Shown here one piece after another: positions 34,322-46,144 of a DNA stretch of 64,000 nt (position 1 is its first letter; each line of letters begins with the position of its first letter). The position numbers and the translations under genes were made by a program. Below the pieces are notes generated by a model, which was not told where the DNA came from, searched no databases, and was given only the letters and a program-made list of their open reading frames with translations. This DNA is from Portevinia maculata (taxonomy: Eukaryota > Arthropoda > Insecta > Diptera > Syrphidae), in contig OX454526.1 of assembly GCA_949715645.1 (NCBI GenBank), positions 307,887,195-307,951,194 on the forward strand. The letters are read 5' to 3'.

Positions 34322-34829
34322 GTGTTTCGGTGCTAGTGTATACCCAGCTCAGCATAATTTTACAAATAAAACGCCTAGATCGTATTCTATATTCACTTTT
34401 CATTTTTAAGGATGTGTTCGCAGTGTTTGTACTTTAAAAGAGTGCGATTTGGATTATTATTAAAGCAAGGATGCAAATCCAAACGTATTTTTTTAAAGAT
34501 TTTGGATCTTCATAAAATCCTTTGTGTTTGACAGCAAGGAAAAGAACGGATGCTTATTTTTTTTTAATTTTCTTCGTATAATTTTCTTTGAAATGAGGAT
34601 TTTTTTTTGTTTAATCGACGAACACATCCACTATCTCTGAATAACAATCGGAATATTTTCGCTCCTAACTTATTTTACCGCCATCTAGTCGCTTCATGGC
34701 ATCAACACTCTATGTTCACTTCGTCTCAGTCCTCGACTGCTGACCTCTTTATCTTCAGCACTCCTTTTTGTTATTGTTTACGTGTAAAATTATGCTGAGC
34801 TGGGTATACACTTAGCACCGAAACACAGC
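34322..34829. mobile_element. MITE with about 40-bp terminal inverted repeats
   Basis: The left end (GTGTTTCGGTGCTAGTGTAT then ACCCAGCTCAGCATAATTTT) is the near-perfect inverse of the right end (ATTATGCTGAGCTGGGTATA then CACTTAGCACCGAAACAC). About 508 bp, AT-rich inside, no transposase. No unambiguous target-site duplication, so the superfamily is not assigned. Confidence 0.85.
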
Positions 34830-35279
34830 TAATACCATAGCATTTATTTGATTGATTGGCCTCAGTGACCTAATGTTTGCGATCGAGCCGGAGAATCTTA
34901 CAAATGGTCCAGAAGGGACGCACTATGACAGGAGGCATTACCTCGCTGTTCAAGAAGAAGAAAAAGTAGAATTATTGATTTTAACCAAACTTAATGGAAT
35001 ATATATCCTTAGGCCGGTGTCGTCGGCGCTACTTTATTTAGTTTGTTTGTCTTTAGTGAAAATAATAGATTGCATTGATGTTTATTTATCACGTCTTTAC
35101 TATTCCGTGGTCATTACAGAACTAACTTAAGGCTGACCCTGATACAACTCTTATAGATTATGGTATACAACAGTGTAGCGATTGTATGGGATCGTACAGG
35201 GTAAAAAAAGGACAGTACCCTTAGCTTCTCATATTCGTTTCCTGGTTCACGCAACTCAACTTCGGTGTGGAACTGGAAC

Positions 35280-36110
35280 GGCAACGTTTGTAACGCGCAT
35301 TAAATTTCGATCTTGACAGCATAGTTCAGTGGGGTAAAAAAAGTAGGGTGGAATTTAATGCTTCCAAAACACAATACTGCCATCAGCCATTAAAGCGAAA
35401 CCTCAACAGTCTGCATTATCCATGAATGGCACTTGCGTCGCTGAAACCGAAGGACTTTACATTCTCGTTATGTGTGTTAACGACAGTCTTTGTTGGAACG
35501 ACCACATATTCGATGTCGCCAAGAACGCTGCGAAATATCTAGGCTTCCTTAAGCGATGCACGAAATATTTCACCCCTACTGATCTGGCTACAATTTATAA
35601 GGCGGGTATTCGCCCCAAACTTGAGCGCAACGCTCATATCTGGGCTGGTGCTCCATTCACATATTTGGAACTGCTCGACAGAATACAAAAAACGCGTTGG
35701 CGATCGAGATATCACGAAATCGCTTGACTCTTTTAGCCATCGTCGTGATGTCTCCTGCCTATCGTTGTTTTATCGATATTTCCATCAAAGTGTTCTAATC
35801 AAATAGACAGCTGCGTTCCACCGCTGGAACATTTCAACCGCAATACCCGCCATTCCAGGAATGCGCATCAGTTCACTCTTAAGCCTACTTTCGGACGGAC
35901 AGTGAAATACAAAGAGTCGTTCATTAGCCGTACAAAACGAATGTGGAATGCTCTACCACGCTCTGTTTTTCCTACACATTATGATTTATATACATTCAAA
36001 ACCAACATGCGTCGGTTTCACTATCTCCCTTCTTCCTCTTTTCCTTAATGCCCGTGGTGTGTCACTATGTACATTATAAGGGCGCTTAAAATCCCTTTTG
36101 CACGTGCAAA
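35280..36110 (+). pseudogene. LINE RT C-terminal region (Jockey-type)
   Basis: The longest open piece (35422-35727) reads YILVMCVNDSLCWNDHIFDV, AKNAAKYLGFLKRCTKYFTP, DLATIYKAGIRPKLERNAHI. This is the post-palm region with the YLG and thumb words typical of non-LTR elements. It continues in another frame with SHRRDVSCLSLFYRYFH (35720-35790) and then RTKRMWNALPRSVFP (35925-35970). Frame breaks at about 35725 and 35805. The 3' untranslated region ends near 36110 with TTATAAAAAAAGG. Confidence 0.8.
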
Positions 36111-36239
36111 TTATAAAAAAAGGATATGCATTCTCGATAGTTACTGGTTCAAGTCGTCCAACATCCACTATGACCAGAAGCAAGAGATAATCGTTAAATG
36201 CGATTTTATGCGACTACGTAATCAACTTAATGATTATTA

Positions 36240-36625
36240 TTTTAATTATAGGAGGTTCAAGATCCGAGGAAGACTTCACGGCAAAGAAACTATCTTAAGG
36301 AAAATGGATTGCGACCGGCTCAGTTGGTATGGTCATGTTTAAAGGCGATATCATAAGAACCCCTTAAAAAACCAATATCAATAAATGTTCCTTTACAATC
36401 GGGAAAAAAGGGAGGCCTAAGAACTCCTGGATTACACAAATGCAACAAGATCAGCATTTAATTGGCCTCTATGACGAATATGATTCCAAATCCGGAGGCC
36501 TGCCGATACCTTTTGACGTCAGGCGGACCAATAGGGATGGAGTGAAGTGCGAAGATTATGATCCCTTTATTTCAGATCATACACTGGTGGTAAAAGAAAA
36601 AGAAGAATATAGGTACATTTTAAAT
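36240..36625 (+). pseudogene. LINE C-terminal tail (RLSWYGHV type) and 3' repeat
   Basis: Frames read MDCDRLSWYGHV, then KKGRPKNSWI-like and MQQDQHLIGLYDEYDSKSGG, and end with RRTNRDGVKCEDYDPFISDH. The RL-WYGHV and GRP--SW words are common at the C terminus of RTE/I-type LINEs. The ending defines the short repeat copies at 13594-13700, 21305-21400 and 49675-49790, and 57740-57800 shows the GLFDE part. Confidence 0.68.
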
Positions 36626-39263
36626 TAATATTCAAAAAATTTGTTCATTCTAACATCATTCCAACAGTTCCCTTAATGTATTTGTTCTGGTACACTCAAA
36701 GAGTCTAGTATAATCCTCCCCAACTAGAAATCCCACTGTTCCGCAGTTTATTGCAGGATTACAGAGTTCAGGTGGAGAAAAACCCTACAGAAATCAACAA
36801 ACCTCTATTTTATCCTCCTAGTAAGCAGCAACTAAAAACATTCAATGAACCATTTGCCACAATTGCTGCTTGAATCATCAAACAAAAAATGCCTGGGCTG
36901 TGTTTCCTACACTATCAAGGTACTGTATTACAGAAAAACTCCTTTAGCGTACGCAAAATCATTGAAAAAAAAACTTAATCCGTGTTTTCAACAGATTAAT
37001 TGACTTGCAAAATCGATTCAAAATGTATGGCCTTCTCCTTGTGATCGCCAGTGTAATGTACATTATAATTCCATGGTTACAGCCAATTTATTAAAAACGC
37101 CAGAAAGTAGGCAGTATTAAATAACGTTTGATTTTTCTTTACTGTTTTGTGTTGCAGTCACCTGCGCGCAAAGTTGACTGCCTTGCCTGCTCGATGACCG
37201 ATGTACTCGTCATAAACAGATTTTTAAATCTTTAATCATATTTTTAAAAAAAATGACAAAAATACATTTTGCTCGTTCATCCCATTCGTCATGTCAGTTG
37301 CACAATTTTCAGGAAGAGAAAAGACCGACCAAATGAATGGAATATAAGCATATGACATAAAAGGAAAGAATACAAATTAAATGTCTCGTGATTCGTGGAA
37401 ACTCAGATGTTATGCAGAATGCAAGAGGCAAGAATGTGGATGATGGAATGTGTGAATTTAAACAGCTTACGTCAATTACGCCATTGGCGACAATCGTTGT
37501 GATGCATTATGAAAAGGAGTACTCATGGCAGGCTTATATTTATATATTCGTATGCTTTCTTCTTTTGCTTTTTTCGCTATGATTAAGGATAACCTATATT
37601 TTCAAAAGTTAAATTGCTGCCTTGATTTATTTTACTGCCTCCCTGTGTTGTTTACTATTTCCTATCCAGTTCAAACAATTACTTGAAAAGTTGCCCTCAA
37701 CACTTCTTACATTCCGTAAACTTTAAAGCCAATTGCAAGCAATAAACAACCTCTAAGAGAATAGCACATGAAATTGAAATTAGCAAATGCAATTCCTGCA
37801 ATTGCCAAACTGCCACCACAACCCTCATCTGGGGTCCAGCACAATACACACAGAGATATGATACATAGCAAACGCTTAAACCAACGTACCTCTAAAAAAA
37901 CAACCCAGCACAACCCAGCAACATCCAAAAGGAGTAGTGTGAAATTGTAAGCTTTTTTTACACGTACAACACGACGACTTTCGCTAGATCGTAGTCGTAC
38001 GGTTGTTAACAATAAAATTTACGACCCGAAATTTATGGAACACTTTTCAAGTTATGGTTTTGGGAATTCGTTCGTTCGTTGCCAACAAAACCATACCTTT
38101 CTCGCCAAATGGGAAGAATGTTGGTATAACACTCGAACAACCAGGGAATTCTGTGTGAATTATATTTTTTGTACAATGTACTTTCCTCCTTACTCTGCAA
38201 ATCCCTAGAACAGGAGAAGGCCAAACAGAAAAAAAAACCTACTGGTAACAAAATACACCTCTCCACGTCCCTAAACTCCACCAACAGAATACCAATGAAA
38301 ATAATTAAAGGTATACTTAATTCAATTTTCTCAGTTACCACGACTGATGTTAGAAGGGTCGGAAGACTCTCGGATGGATAGAATGTACTGACAGGCTGCC
38401 ACTCGAAGACGTCAGAATAATGATGAATCTTGATGTATTCCAATATTCCTACCAGTACCTACGTATCATTAATTTTAATTGACGTCGAAAGGTATTGAAA
38501 TGTATCTTTTGCTGTTGATGCCTCGGATATTTTAGGGAAATTTCACGCTATGGAATTCGTTGTCCTTTTAGAAACCGTATGAGGGTGGGGGTTGCAACTT
38601 TTCTAATAGCGTAAGTCAACGGCAACACAACTGTCGCCTTTATTAATAAGGTAGCAATTCCTTTTTATGACAAGTTAGATTGACATTCATATTGCCTTGT
38701 TAATCAAAAATTTATACAAGTCACGACATGACTTCAACCGCGCCCTGTTCATCGCGTATTTATGCCGACTTAAGCGGGTTATACTGATTGTATAAAATTT
38801 GTCGTGAAAATTTCGTTGAACTGTAATTTTAACTTTCTCGCATACTTTAGTATACATATACTCAAAAGAAGGATTTTGCATTCGTGCAGAAGTTTCGAAC
38901 TCAAACTGAGTACGAGAAATGATATTACCACAACCGAGAAGTCCGAAAAAGTGTATACCGCCTTTCCTCCGTCTGTGGCTGTTGCTCCTGCCCCAATCGA
39001 TTGACGGCTTTTCTTTCAACTTCGGCTTTTTTTTATGCTATCATTTTGAATAACGATAGGTACCTGCCAGACAATTGGATTTTACAACAAGGATTTTCTT
39101 AAAAACAGCACTATGGATTTTCATCGTTTTTGAAAATGGGGTACCAAATAACCAAACAATAGTAGGTAATTAACAAAAATACTAATATCTCAAATACAGA
39201 TCAAGTTATTTCTAAAAAAATATTTACATCTCACCTACCTAATAGAAATAAACACTCGAAATA
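36626..39263. other. No gene recognised
   Basis: Intronic or intergenic DNA. Overlapping open frames on opposite strands at 37707-38443 and 38687-39019 are up to 136 codons but have no motif, no splice context and no matching repeat in the window. Confidence 0.45.
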
Positions 39264-39789
39264 TAAAGGGATTTTCATTAAGGACTTGACAACTTCTTTT
39301 TGTAATAAAATGCGAACTACTTGAGATATCTCAAAAAAACAGGTTATTGTCTTTAGTTACTGTCACAACATTTATGAATGGAATTCAACTTCGTTCATAT
39401 GTCCACCACGGGAACGTATGCACTTAAAACCCAATTTTCAGTGACTCGACCTCACATTTCGACCGATACGGTCGGTTCTTCTGTTTAATACGAATACCAT
39501 TTACCGTAACGGTCATTTTCATCGACGAAAAAAATGACTCAATGACGCCACCGGCATGAAAACCACGAAAACCGTGACTTTTTGCGGATGAGGTGCTGTT
39601 TCATGAGGTGCCGTGACATAACTCCAAGCGTCATAAGGCCAAATCTCAACATTTGGCCTTATATCGCTTTGTGAAAGTGACATAAGGCCAAATTCTAGCA
39701 TTTGGTATTATGACACTTTGAAAAGCGTCAGAAGGCCAATTTGGCTTTATGACACTTTCCGTTGGTGCTGTTTTCAACAATTTGCCCTT

Positions 39790-39950
39790 GCACCTACTCC
39801 AAAGCAAACAGTGACCCCATATGCATTGCACTGTTTATGGGAATAGTTGCGAAATCGCAAGTAGATTCCATAAACAGTGCAATGCCTATGGGGGGTTATG
39901 TTGCCCCTGCAACCCCCGCTTGGGATCACTGTTTGATTTGGAGTAGGTGC
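39790..39950. repeat. Palindromic unit inside the foldback element (161 bp)
   Basis: Outer arms GCACCTACTCCAAA (39790-39803) and TTTGGAGTAGGTGC (39937-39950); inner arms around GCATTGCACTGTTTATGG and CCATAAACAGTGCAATGC. The inner arm sequence recurs at 55985-56022. Confidence 0.85.
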
Positions 39951-39972
39951 GAGGTTCGGTTCTTGAATTATC

Positions 39973-40180
39973 GAGCCTTATTGCGAAGATCAAAAGACAG
40001 TTGATAATTGACTATTTTCAATGTGTGCTATTGTGAACGAACGATTCTAAAGGATTTTGTCAATCGCAGTCAATTAAAAAAATGCGATTGACAAAAGTAC
40101 CGAATGAATTGTTCGTTCACAATAGCACACATTAAAAATAGTCAATTATCAACTATCTATTGATCTTCGCAATAAGGCTC
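39973..40180. repeat. Long hairpin unit inside the foldback element (208 bp)
   Basis: Arms of about 85 bp with a few mismatches: GAGCCTTATTGCGAAGATC at 39973-39991 pairs with 40162-40180, and pairing continues through TGATAATTGACTATTTT and GTGTGCTATTGTGAACGAAC. A smaller inner palindrome (TTTTGTCAATCGCA / TGCGATTGACAAAA) closes the tip. Confidence 0.88.
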
Positions 40181-40888
40181 ATCATAAAATATTAAGGGAC
40201 CAAATTCGAAAATTTGCCTTTATGTCACTTTTCGGATTTGGCATTATGCCACTTTGTGAAAGTGACATAATATCAAATGCTAGAATTTGGCCTTTGGGCT
40301 TATGACGCTTGGGGTTATGTCACGGCACCGTTTCATGAAACACATGAGGGTTCTCACCTGCCCAGTAACGCATTTTTTGCTTATTGACCTTTAACCAAAA
40401 ATGCGCTTCATCGCCGAAGATGATTTTGCGATTCTTCATTTTCTTCCATCATGTCCAGAGCCCAATTCGAGAATGTACGTCGCTTCATATGATGAATTGG
40501 CTTTAGTTCTTGACTTATTGAGTCAGCTTGATCTTGTAAGGGTGTAGGCCAAGATCCTTACGCGAATTTCGAATTCGAAAAGTGTGTTCTGGGAGAGGCT
40601 CAATTCTAAAACGCCGTGAAATTGACTGATTTGGCTGTTTTGCGACGGGCGCATCTACGGCAGCAATATTCTCTACACTTCGGGCAAAACGTAGTCTACT
40701 ACGTATTCTACTCTTAAAGTTGCGACCACCGACGCGGAATTTTGTAAACGTTGTTCCTTCGTGTACTTCACCAAGATGAAAATGTTGATTTCACTGAATA
40801 TTTCGACATTGACAGTTCGGTAATCGGTTTAAGGGTTCATTCACACTGAAAGTTTGAAGTTGTCATGTCGCTTATGAAAGACCCTTTA

Positions 40889-42219
40889 TATTTTTTTTAA
40901 TAATTTCTTGGGTCATATATAGTACAAACTCGATTCACGCAACTAACAGAAGATATTCTTAGAAGAAAATGATCGGGAAACAGTTGAACCCGTAAGTTAA
41001 TCCCGCAAGGGAATCATGACAACCCCCCTGAAGTAATGCAAAGAGCGGTGGGTCAGACGTAGAGAAGGATTATGGAGGAGTTTTAGTCGGTATGTTGGTA
41101 CAGATATTAAACGAGTCCGACACACGGGGATTGTCAATGGGTCAACGCCGAAAAGGCCTCCTTATGGTGCACAAAGAATTTCTCCCACTTCCCTTAAAGG
41201 AAAAATAAACAAAAACTAATAGAAATTAAGGCAGTTGCACTAACCGAGGTTGTTGCACTTAACGGCTACATTTTTTTAAATAAAAAATTATGACAGAAAT
41301 TTTACGATCTTCTGAAGAGATGATAAATGTACTAGAGGGCGTAAAAGTCATCACCCTATCTAAAATTAAGACATCAATAGACATAATCCAAAAGCAGAAC
41401 CAACGTTTTTTACTCTTAATAAAAATTACAGCCGGGTGACAACTTTTGCGTCACCTTGTATTTACAAAGAAATTGGTTCAGGTCAAAAAAACCTACATAA
41501 CTCTGATATAACGAACCAAAAAAGAGAAGATGCAAATAAGAAACAGATGAATTAACGCAAGACGTTAAACTAATCGAGGTAACTGTTTTGAAAAGTTTCA
41601 CTTATAGAGTCAAGAAGTGAGACGGCTTTAGTGTTGTGCGAATCGAGGGTTGCGTTTACCTAGTCGGTACTGTAATATTATGTAGGGGAAGGTGTCGTAT
41701 TTTGGTCCGTATATCAGTTTTTTTGAATAACTTTAGTTTCACTATTTTTTAATATATTTTTCTACGTATCTGCCTGAAGTATTATCTATAACAGGGTGAA
41801 AATAACAATAGTTTGTTGCTTACCATTTTCTTAGAAAACGTAACTTTTCGTTGGGAGCCTCAAACGGTCCAAGGTACCTACCTACAAGGCACGATTGTAC
41901 CTTACGGAGGTATTTTGTGAGAAATGGCACTCGGACCAACACCTGATGAGTTCACTTCTACTAATGTTTTTCGTGGTTTTATACAAATATCTACTAAATA
42001 GTTGAAATTTTAGAAATGTTCGATTGAAAAAGCAAAAAGATATACAGTACGAACTCGGTTAACGCAACGCTAGATCCACGCAGCTCTCGATGTTCGCGAC
42101 TAAAGTCGTCGGACTTCTTGACTCCATAAGTGTAATATCGCACTAAGACCGTAGCATTGAGATCCCTATGTTCGGGTTCAGGACACAATCGCGGCTGTAG
42201 CATCGTCAATTCAGGCAAA
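40889..42219. other. No gene recognised; two similar short termini
   Basis: AGTACAAACTCGATTCACGC at about 40920 and AGTACGAACTCGGTTAACGC at about 42052 are direct relatives about 1.1 kb apart and resemble DNA-transposon ends, but no inverted partner was found. Confidence 0.4.
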
Positions 42220-43174
42220 TTCAAGCGTTTTGACTGGAAACTTATCGGCGCGAATTGCAGTTAGCAGACGCTTATTACAACGGATAATTCATGATAACTT
42301 AAACTTGTTTCCGTACAAAGTCCAAATTGCAAGCAAGTTAAGCCCTCTGGATTTACCTATACGCCTGGAATTTTGCCAAAAAATGATTAAAATAACCGAA
42401 GCAGACAACAGCTTGACAAATTGCTTGTTTATGTCTGATGCGGCCCATTTTAATCTGAAGGGCAATGTAAATAAGCAACATTGCCGTATATGAAATGAAT
42501 CTAATCCGGAAATACTCCATGAGACGGTACTGCACCCAGAACGAGTCACTGTGTGGTGCACAGTTTCATCAAGGTGCATTGTGGGGCCATACCTCTTTGA
42601 AGAAAACGGTGTAACAGTAACTGTCAATGGGGACCGTTATTTAAATATGTTGAAGGAGTTCTTTTGTACCCAGAACTGCGCCGAAGAAGTATGTATTCGT
42701 TTCAACAGCATTTGGTTCCAACAAGATGGAGCGTCTGCACACATAGAAACCGGTTATGGCGGAGCTCCAACGAAAATTCCCAAACAAATTACTATCCAGA
42801 AACTCCACTTTCCGCTGACCCCCAAGGTCACCTGACCTGATTGCACCAGACTTTTTTCTTATGGGGTCATGTCAAGCAAGAGGTGTACAAAACGAAACCA
42901 AGGAATTTGACTGAATTTAAGCAGTGCATTAAAACAATAATTGACGCTATCCCAACTTCAACCCGGCCTGAAGGGCATGAATATTTTTCTGATCTGTCGC
43001 ATATGCGTGGATGAGCATGGAGGTCATTTACGGTCTATCATCTTCCAAAACAATTAGTTATATAAAATAAGATTGAATTTTCTGTACAATAAAAAAAAAA
43101 TAAATATGTATGTATTATGATAAAAAAAATTTTTTTTTAATTTCTTATTGTAACACAATTGGTGTGGCACCCTG
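42220..43174 (+). pseudogene. DD41D transposase, third subfamily, broken; right terminus kept
   Basis: 42230-42493 reads LSARIAVSRRLLQRIIHDNL (helix-turn-helix) and FMSDAAHFNLKGNVNKQHCR. The first catalytic Asp is present, and the normal Glu after it is Ala. A stop (TGA) follows, then 42500-42830 reads HPERVTVWC, GPYLFEENGVTVTVN, IWFQQDGASAHI with the second Asp intact. After a frameshift, 42825-43000 reads PDLIAPDFFLWGHVKQEVYK with the third Asp intact. The right end, 43140-43174, carries CAGGGTGCCACACC in complement and is followed by TA. The left end was not found. Triad residues survive, but the frame is broken at least twice. Confidence 0.82.
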
Positions 43175-43176
43175 TA

Positions 43177-44630
43177 TTTAGGTGCAAGTAATTATTGCCT
43201 ATATTTTTTTTAATGTACATAGGGTATGTGTAGGGTTGGAAGAAAAATTATTCTTTATACAAAAAATATGTATTACTCACTGCAGAATGTGTATTTTGTT
43301 TATCAAAATAATTACCTGCAAATAAAAAACAAAAAGAAAAAAATAATTAGTAATTAATTTCGGTTATTAGCGGTTTTGTGTTTGTTTGGTAATATCTATC
43401 CTGAAAGACACGCCTAACTGGAAAGAATACTGATTCAAAAAAAAACACAAACTCCAGTGCAAGTGCTTGCAAGAAAAAAAACAAAAAAACTTCAACTTGA
43501 AGATACAATCTGGAGGAGGCAGCCTTTTCAGCACATCTACCTCCCCTATATCAGCATAACAAATTTAAACCAAAAAGGTATTCCCCAATGATCAGAACGT
43601 TCTGGTTCGACTCCTTTCTTCCTTCTCACTTGGTTCTGCACAAGCACACCTCCGCTCAACCGCAGCGCATTTACAATGCATTCCAAAGGCACAACCATTT
43701 TTCAACCGCCAAACAAACAACATGCAATTCTGCAAGAGAATTGCATGAAAAAAAGAAGAACAAAAAAATAACCACGAAAATAAAACGGAAGGAATAGGAA
43801 AGAGACACGCGAATGATTTTATAACCCCTTCTCAGACTTCTCCTCACCACACGTCTTCAATCTTTAAATGCTGCATCAAAATTGCGCCAAGCCAGGATCA
43901 AGAAGGGAGAACAGCGACAACGAAACGAGCTCGATGCCAACTTCTACACACTAAAAGAGGAAAACGCGACTGCAACAACAATGAAAACACATCTCGCCAC
44001 AGCCTGTACTAAAGGATTCTTACAAGGAAATTTTTAAGTGCATCATAAATAAAATCGCATTAGCATCCGAAAATGTTATAATGAAAAACGAACAAAAAAC
44101 AAATAAACTGAAAAAGAAAGTGTGGTAAGGCGAAGAAGTAGCGGTGGGCATAAAATCGGGAGAAAAATATTTGCGATTCTTTTATTGTTGTACTTGTTCT
44201 CCATTACGTAGTTTTTGGCTTTTTCTTTTTGTTGCACTACATTATCGTTCTCCTTGAACCTGATGGCGAGCATGGTATACATAATGTTCTCTTATGTACG
44301 CCTTGGTTGCAACCAGTTGGGTGGAAAGGGCACAAAGTGTATAAAGTGGAGGGCTTGCATGCGGATGTTCAATCAGTAATGTGGCTTTAGGGAATTCTTA
44401 ACCGACTCGACTTTAGATGGCCTAATTATCAAATGTGTAGATCAGTCAGGTGAAGTATCATGTTCAAGGGTTTTTTATTTGTTTGCGCGTGAAAGTTGAA
44501 AGATTCTACGGATAATGGAGCAACTTTCTTTAATCACAGTATGCAAGTTGGTAGGTACCTACACGCATTTATGCGCAATTATGTAGCATGGACTGGACAT
44601 TCGTATTAGCCTTAAGTAAATATTTTTGGA
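43177..44630. other. No gene recognised; A-rich and repeat-poor
   Basis: A-rich sequence with lysine-rich accidental open frames (43588-43797). 43905-44025 (GCCAGGATCAAGAAGGGAGA and following) is GC-richer than its surroundings but shows no motif. Confidence 0.4.
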
Positions 44631-45787
44631 TTCACACCAACGACCATACCACGCCACGTCGAGTTAATCGGTTCTCGTTGGCCGAGATGCATCGCACTTG
44701 TTCGTGTCGAAGGATGATCTTCTGTGCATCTTCGAGTCACTAAAGAATAAAAAGTCGGCGGGGATGGATGGTGTCCCAAACGTCGTATTGAGACACCTGC
44801 CTTTGGAGGCTGTAGATATTTTCACCACGCTGTTTAACAATGCGCTGAATAATGCACATTATCCGGCGCATTGGAAGGTAGCTGTGGTACACCATATCCC
44901 GAAAAAAGGTAAAGATAGGACGAACCCTGCCAATCTCCGGTCAATTAGCTTGCTTCCGAATATTAGCAAGGTCTTTGAAAAGGTTGTCAATGGAGCCCTG
45001 TTAAAGTGGGTCGAGGACAATAACATAATCCCGGACAACCAGTTTGGTTTCAGGGCGAGGCATGACACTATTCATGCCGCGTCGAAACTGGTTTCCGACA
45101 TTCAGTGGAATAAATGCAAGAACCAATGCACGGGTGCTTGTCTGGTTGATTTTGAGAAGGCTTTCGACACCGTATGGTTAGAGGGACTTTTCTACAAGTT
45201 GACCAGGCGGGGGATGCACAAACCTTGTTGCGCAAGGCAACGAGTGCTCAGAAACCTAATTATAGTTAGAATATGTTAGGTAGTTTAAGTAAGTAGAATA
45301 GGTAGTTTGTAGTTTGTTTTATATAAAAAATATAAAATCTTAATAATGATACCGAGTTTTAATTGATTTTCTCGACGAATACATATATGTAAGATTAGTT
45401 TGTAAATAGTTTTTAGGCCGAAAGGCAATAATTATAAGATATAGTTAAGTTTAGGGCGTCCGCATAAGGACCAATAAATAAGAATAAGTATCCTGTTAAT
45501 TTTAAGTTAGATTTAATCATTTTTGTCTAGTACGTAAGTTGATATTCAGTAACAATTAAAAAAATGAATTTAAAAGTAAAAGTAATCGGTTCTCGTCAGA
45601 TCACCGTAATTAAACGACGTTGGGCGCGGTTAGTACGTAGATGGGGGACCGTTTGAGAACAATCGCGTGTCGTTGGCCAGTCCCATCTACAGAGTTGAGG
45701 TAGATAATATACGTGGTATCACAATGGACCTAAATTGGTCTAAGTGTGTCGGCTTCTGCCGACAGCCACATAAACCTAACCTAACCT
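44631..45787 (+). repeat. 5S-rRNA-derived SINE, split by a LINE insertion
   Basis: A 13-bp direct repeat AAATATTTTTGGA flanks the unit (44618-44630 and 45788-45800). The 5S head starts CCAACGACCATACCACGCC at 44637. It is interrupted at 44679 and resumes at 45583 with TCGGTTCTCGTCAGATCACC, GGGCGCGGTTAGTACGTAGA, GGGGGACCG. The tail reads CACAATGGACCTAAATTGG, GTCTAAGTGTGTCGGCTTC, then CCTAACCTAACCTAA. Without the insertion it is about 240 bp. Box C-like 5S promoter sequence (GTCAGATCAC, GGGCGCGGTTAGTA) suggests RNA polymerase III transcription of the source copy. Confidence 0.92.
44679..45582 (+). pseudogene. LINE RT fragment inserted in the SINE
   Basis: The 14-bp target duplication TAATCGGTTCTCGT at 44665-44678 and 45583-45596 defines the insertion exactly. 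The plus-strand frame 44698-45279 reads LKNKKSAGMDGVPNVVLRHL, VAVVHHIPKKGKDRTNPANL, RSISLLPNISKVFEKVVNGA, NQFGFRARHDTIHAASKLVS and CTGACLVDFEKAFDTVWLEG. These are RT fingers and motif A, with the Asp of DFEKAFD present. Motif C (YADD) is gone: the frame changes after KLTRRGMHK to a short unrelated tail and the 3' untranslated region, so this copy is both 5'-truncated and internally deleted. It ends in an A-rich stretch. Confidence 0.9.
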
Positions 45788-45898
45788 AAATATTTTTGGA
45801 AATGAGTATGTGCAGAAGCAAGAAGTGTGCGGATTTTGCATGGTTACTTGATTCAACTGAGAGCACATTTTTGCGTATTTTGAGATTGGAGTGAAGCG

Positions 45899-46144
45899 CA
45901 GGGCCGGTCCAACCATTATGTGCAAGATGTGTAAATGCACAGGGCGCCAAATTCCGGGGCGCATTGCTAGGAGTAAGAAAAGTTAATTTTAACTTGCGCG
46001 GATACTGCCGTTTGCATTTAAAACAATTTTTGCACATTAACTCACATAACTTGCAATATTGCAACTTCAAGGAGAATCTAACTCAAAATAGGGCGCTTCC
46101 TGTAAATCTTGCACAGGGCGCTTGTTTGGCTGGAGCCGGCTCTG
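45899..46144. mobile_element. hAT-type MITE, 246 bp
   Basis: Ends CAGGGCCGGTCC (45899) and GGAGCCGGCTCTG (ending 46144) are imperfect inverse copies of the CAGNGCCGG type. An 8-bp duplication GTGAAGCG / GTGAAGAG (45891-45898, 46145-46152) differs at one base. Internal GGGCGC words repeat near each end. An 8-bp target and CAG-type ends are characteristic of hAT elements. Confidence 0.72.

Larger units (their letters stand above)
39607..40329. mobile_element. Foldback/MULE-type element, 723 bp, with nested palindromes
   Basis: Ends are GGTGCCGTGACATAACTCC (left) and its near-exact inverse at 40311-40329. The 9-bp direct repeat GTTTCATGA at 39598-39606 and 40330-40338 marks the target, and removing element plus one repeat restores the DD41D sequence. 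Nine-base duplications are typical of Mutator-like and Foldback elements. Subterminal sequence repeats the motif AAGGCCAAAT / ATTTGGCC with short spacers. Two further palindromic units lie in the middle (39790-39950 and 39973-40180). No coding capacity. Confidence 0.88.
39266..40886 (-). mobile_element. DD41D (rosa-like) element with internal deletion and foldback insertion
   Basis: Terminal repeats: left AAAGGGATTTTCATTAAGGA, right complement TAAAGGGTCTTTCATAAGCG, flanked by TA (39264-39265, 40887-40888). On the minus strand the transposase N-terminal part is at 40350-40800 (ISQELKPIHHMKRRTFSNWA, LDMMEENEE) and the start of the catalytic region precedes the insertion. After the HPQKVTV and VTVNGIR words the region with the second and third Asp is missing, and only the last 60 or so codons follow (39360-39480). 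It is the same family as 4008-5000, with a 723-bp insertion at 39607-40329. Confidence 0.87.

Noticed and set aside
38033..38443. 136-codon minus-strand frame
   Set aside because: Composition like translated non-coding DNA, a 70-codon frame on the other strand, no motif.
44637..45660. Functional 5S rRNA gene
   Set aside because: The 5S-like part is truncated, diverged, joined to a LINE-like tail with target duplications, and interrupted by a LINE, so it is a SINE and not a working gene.
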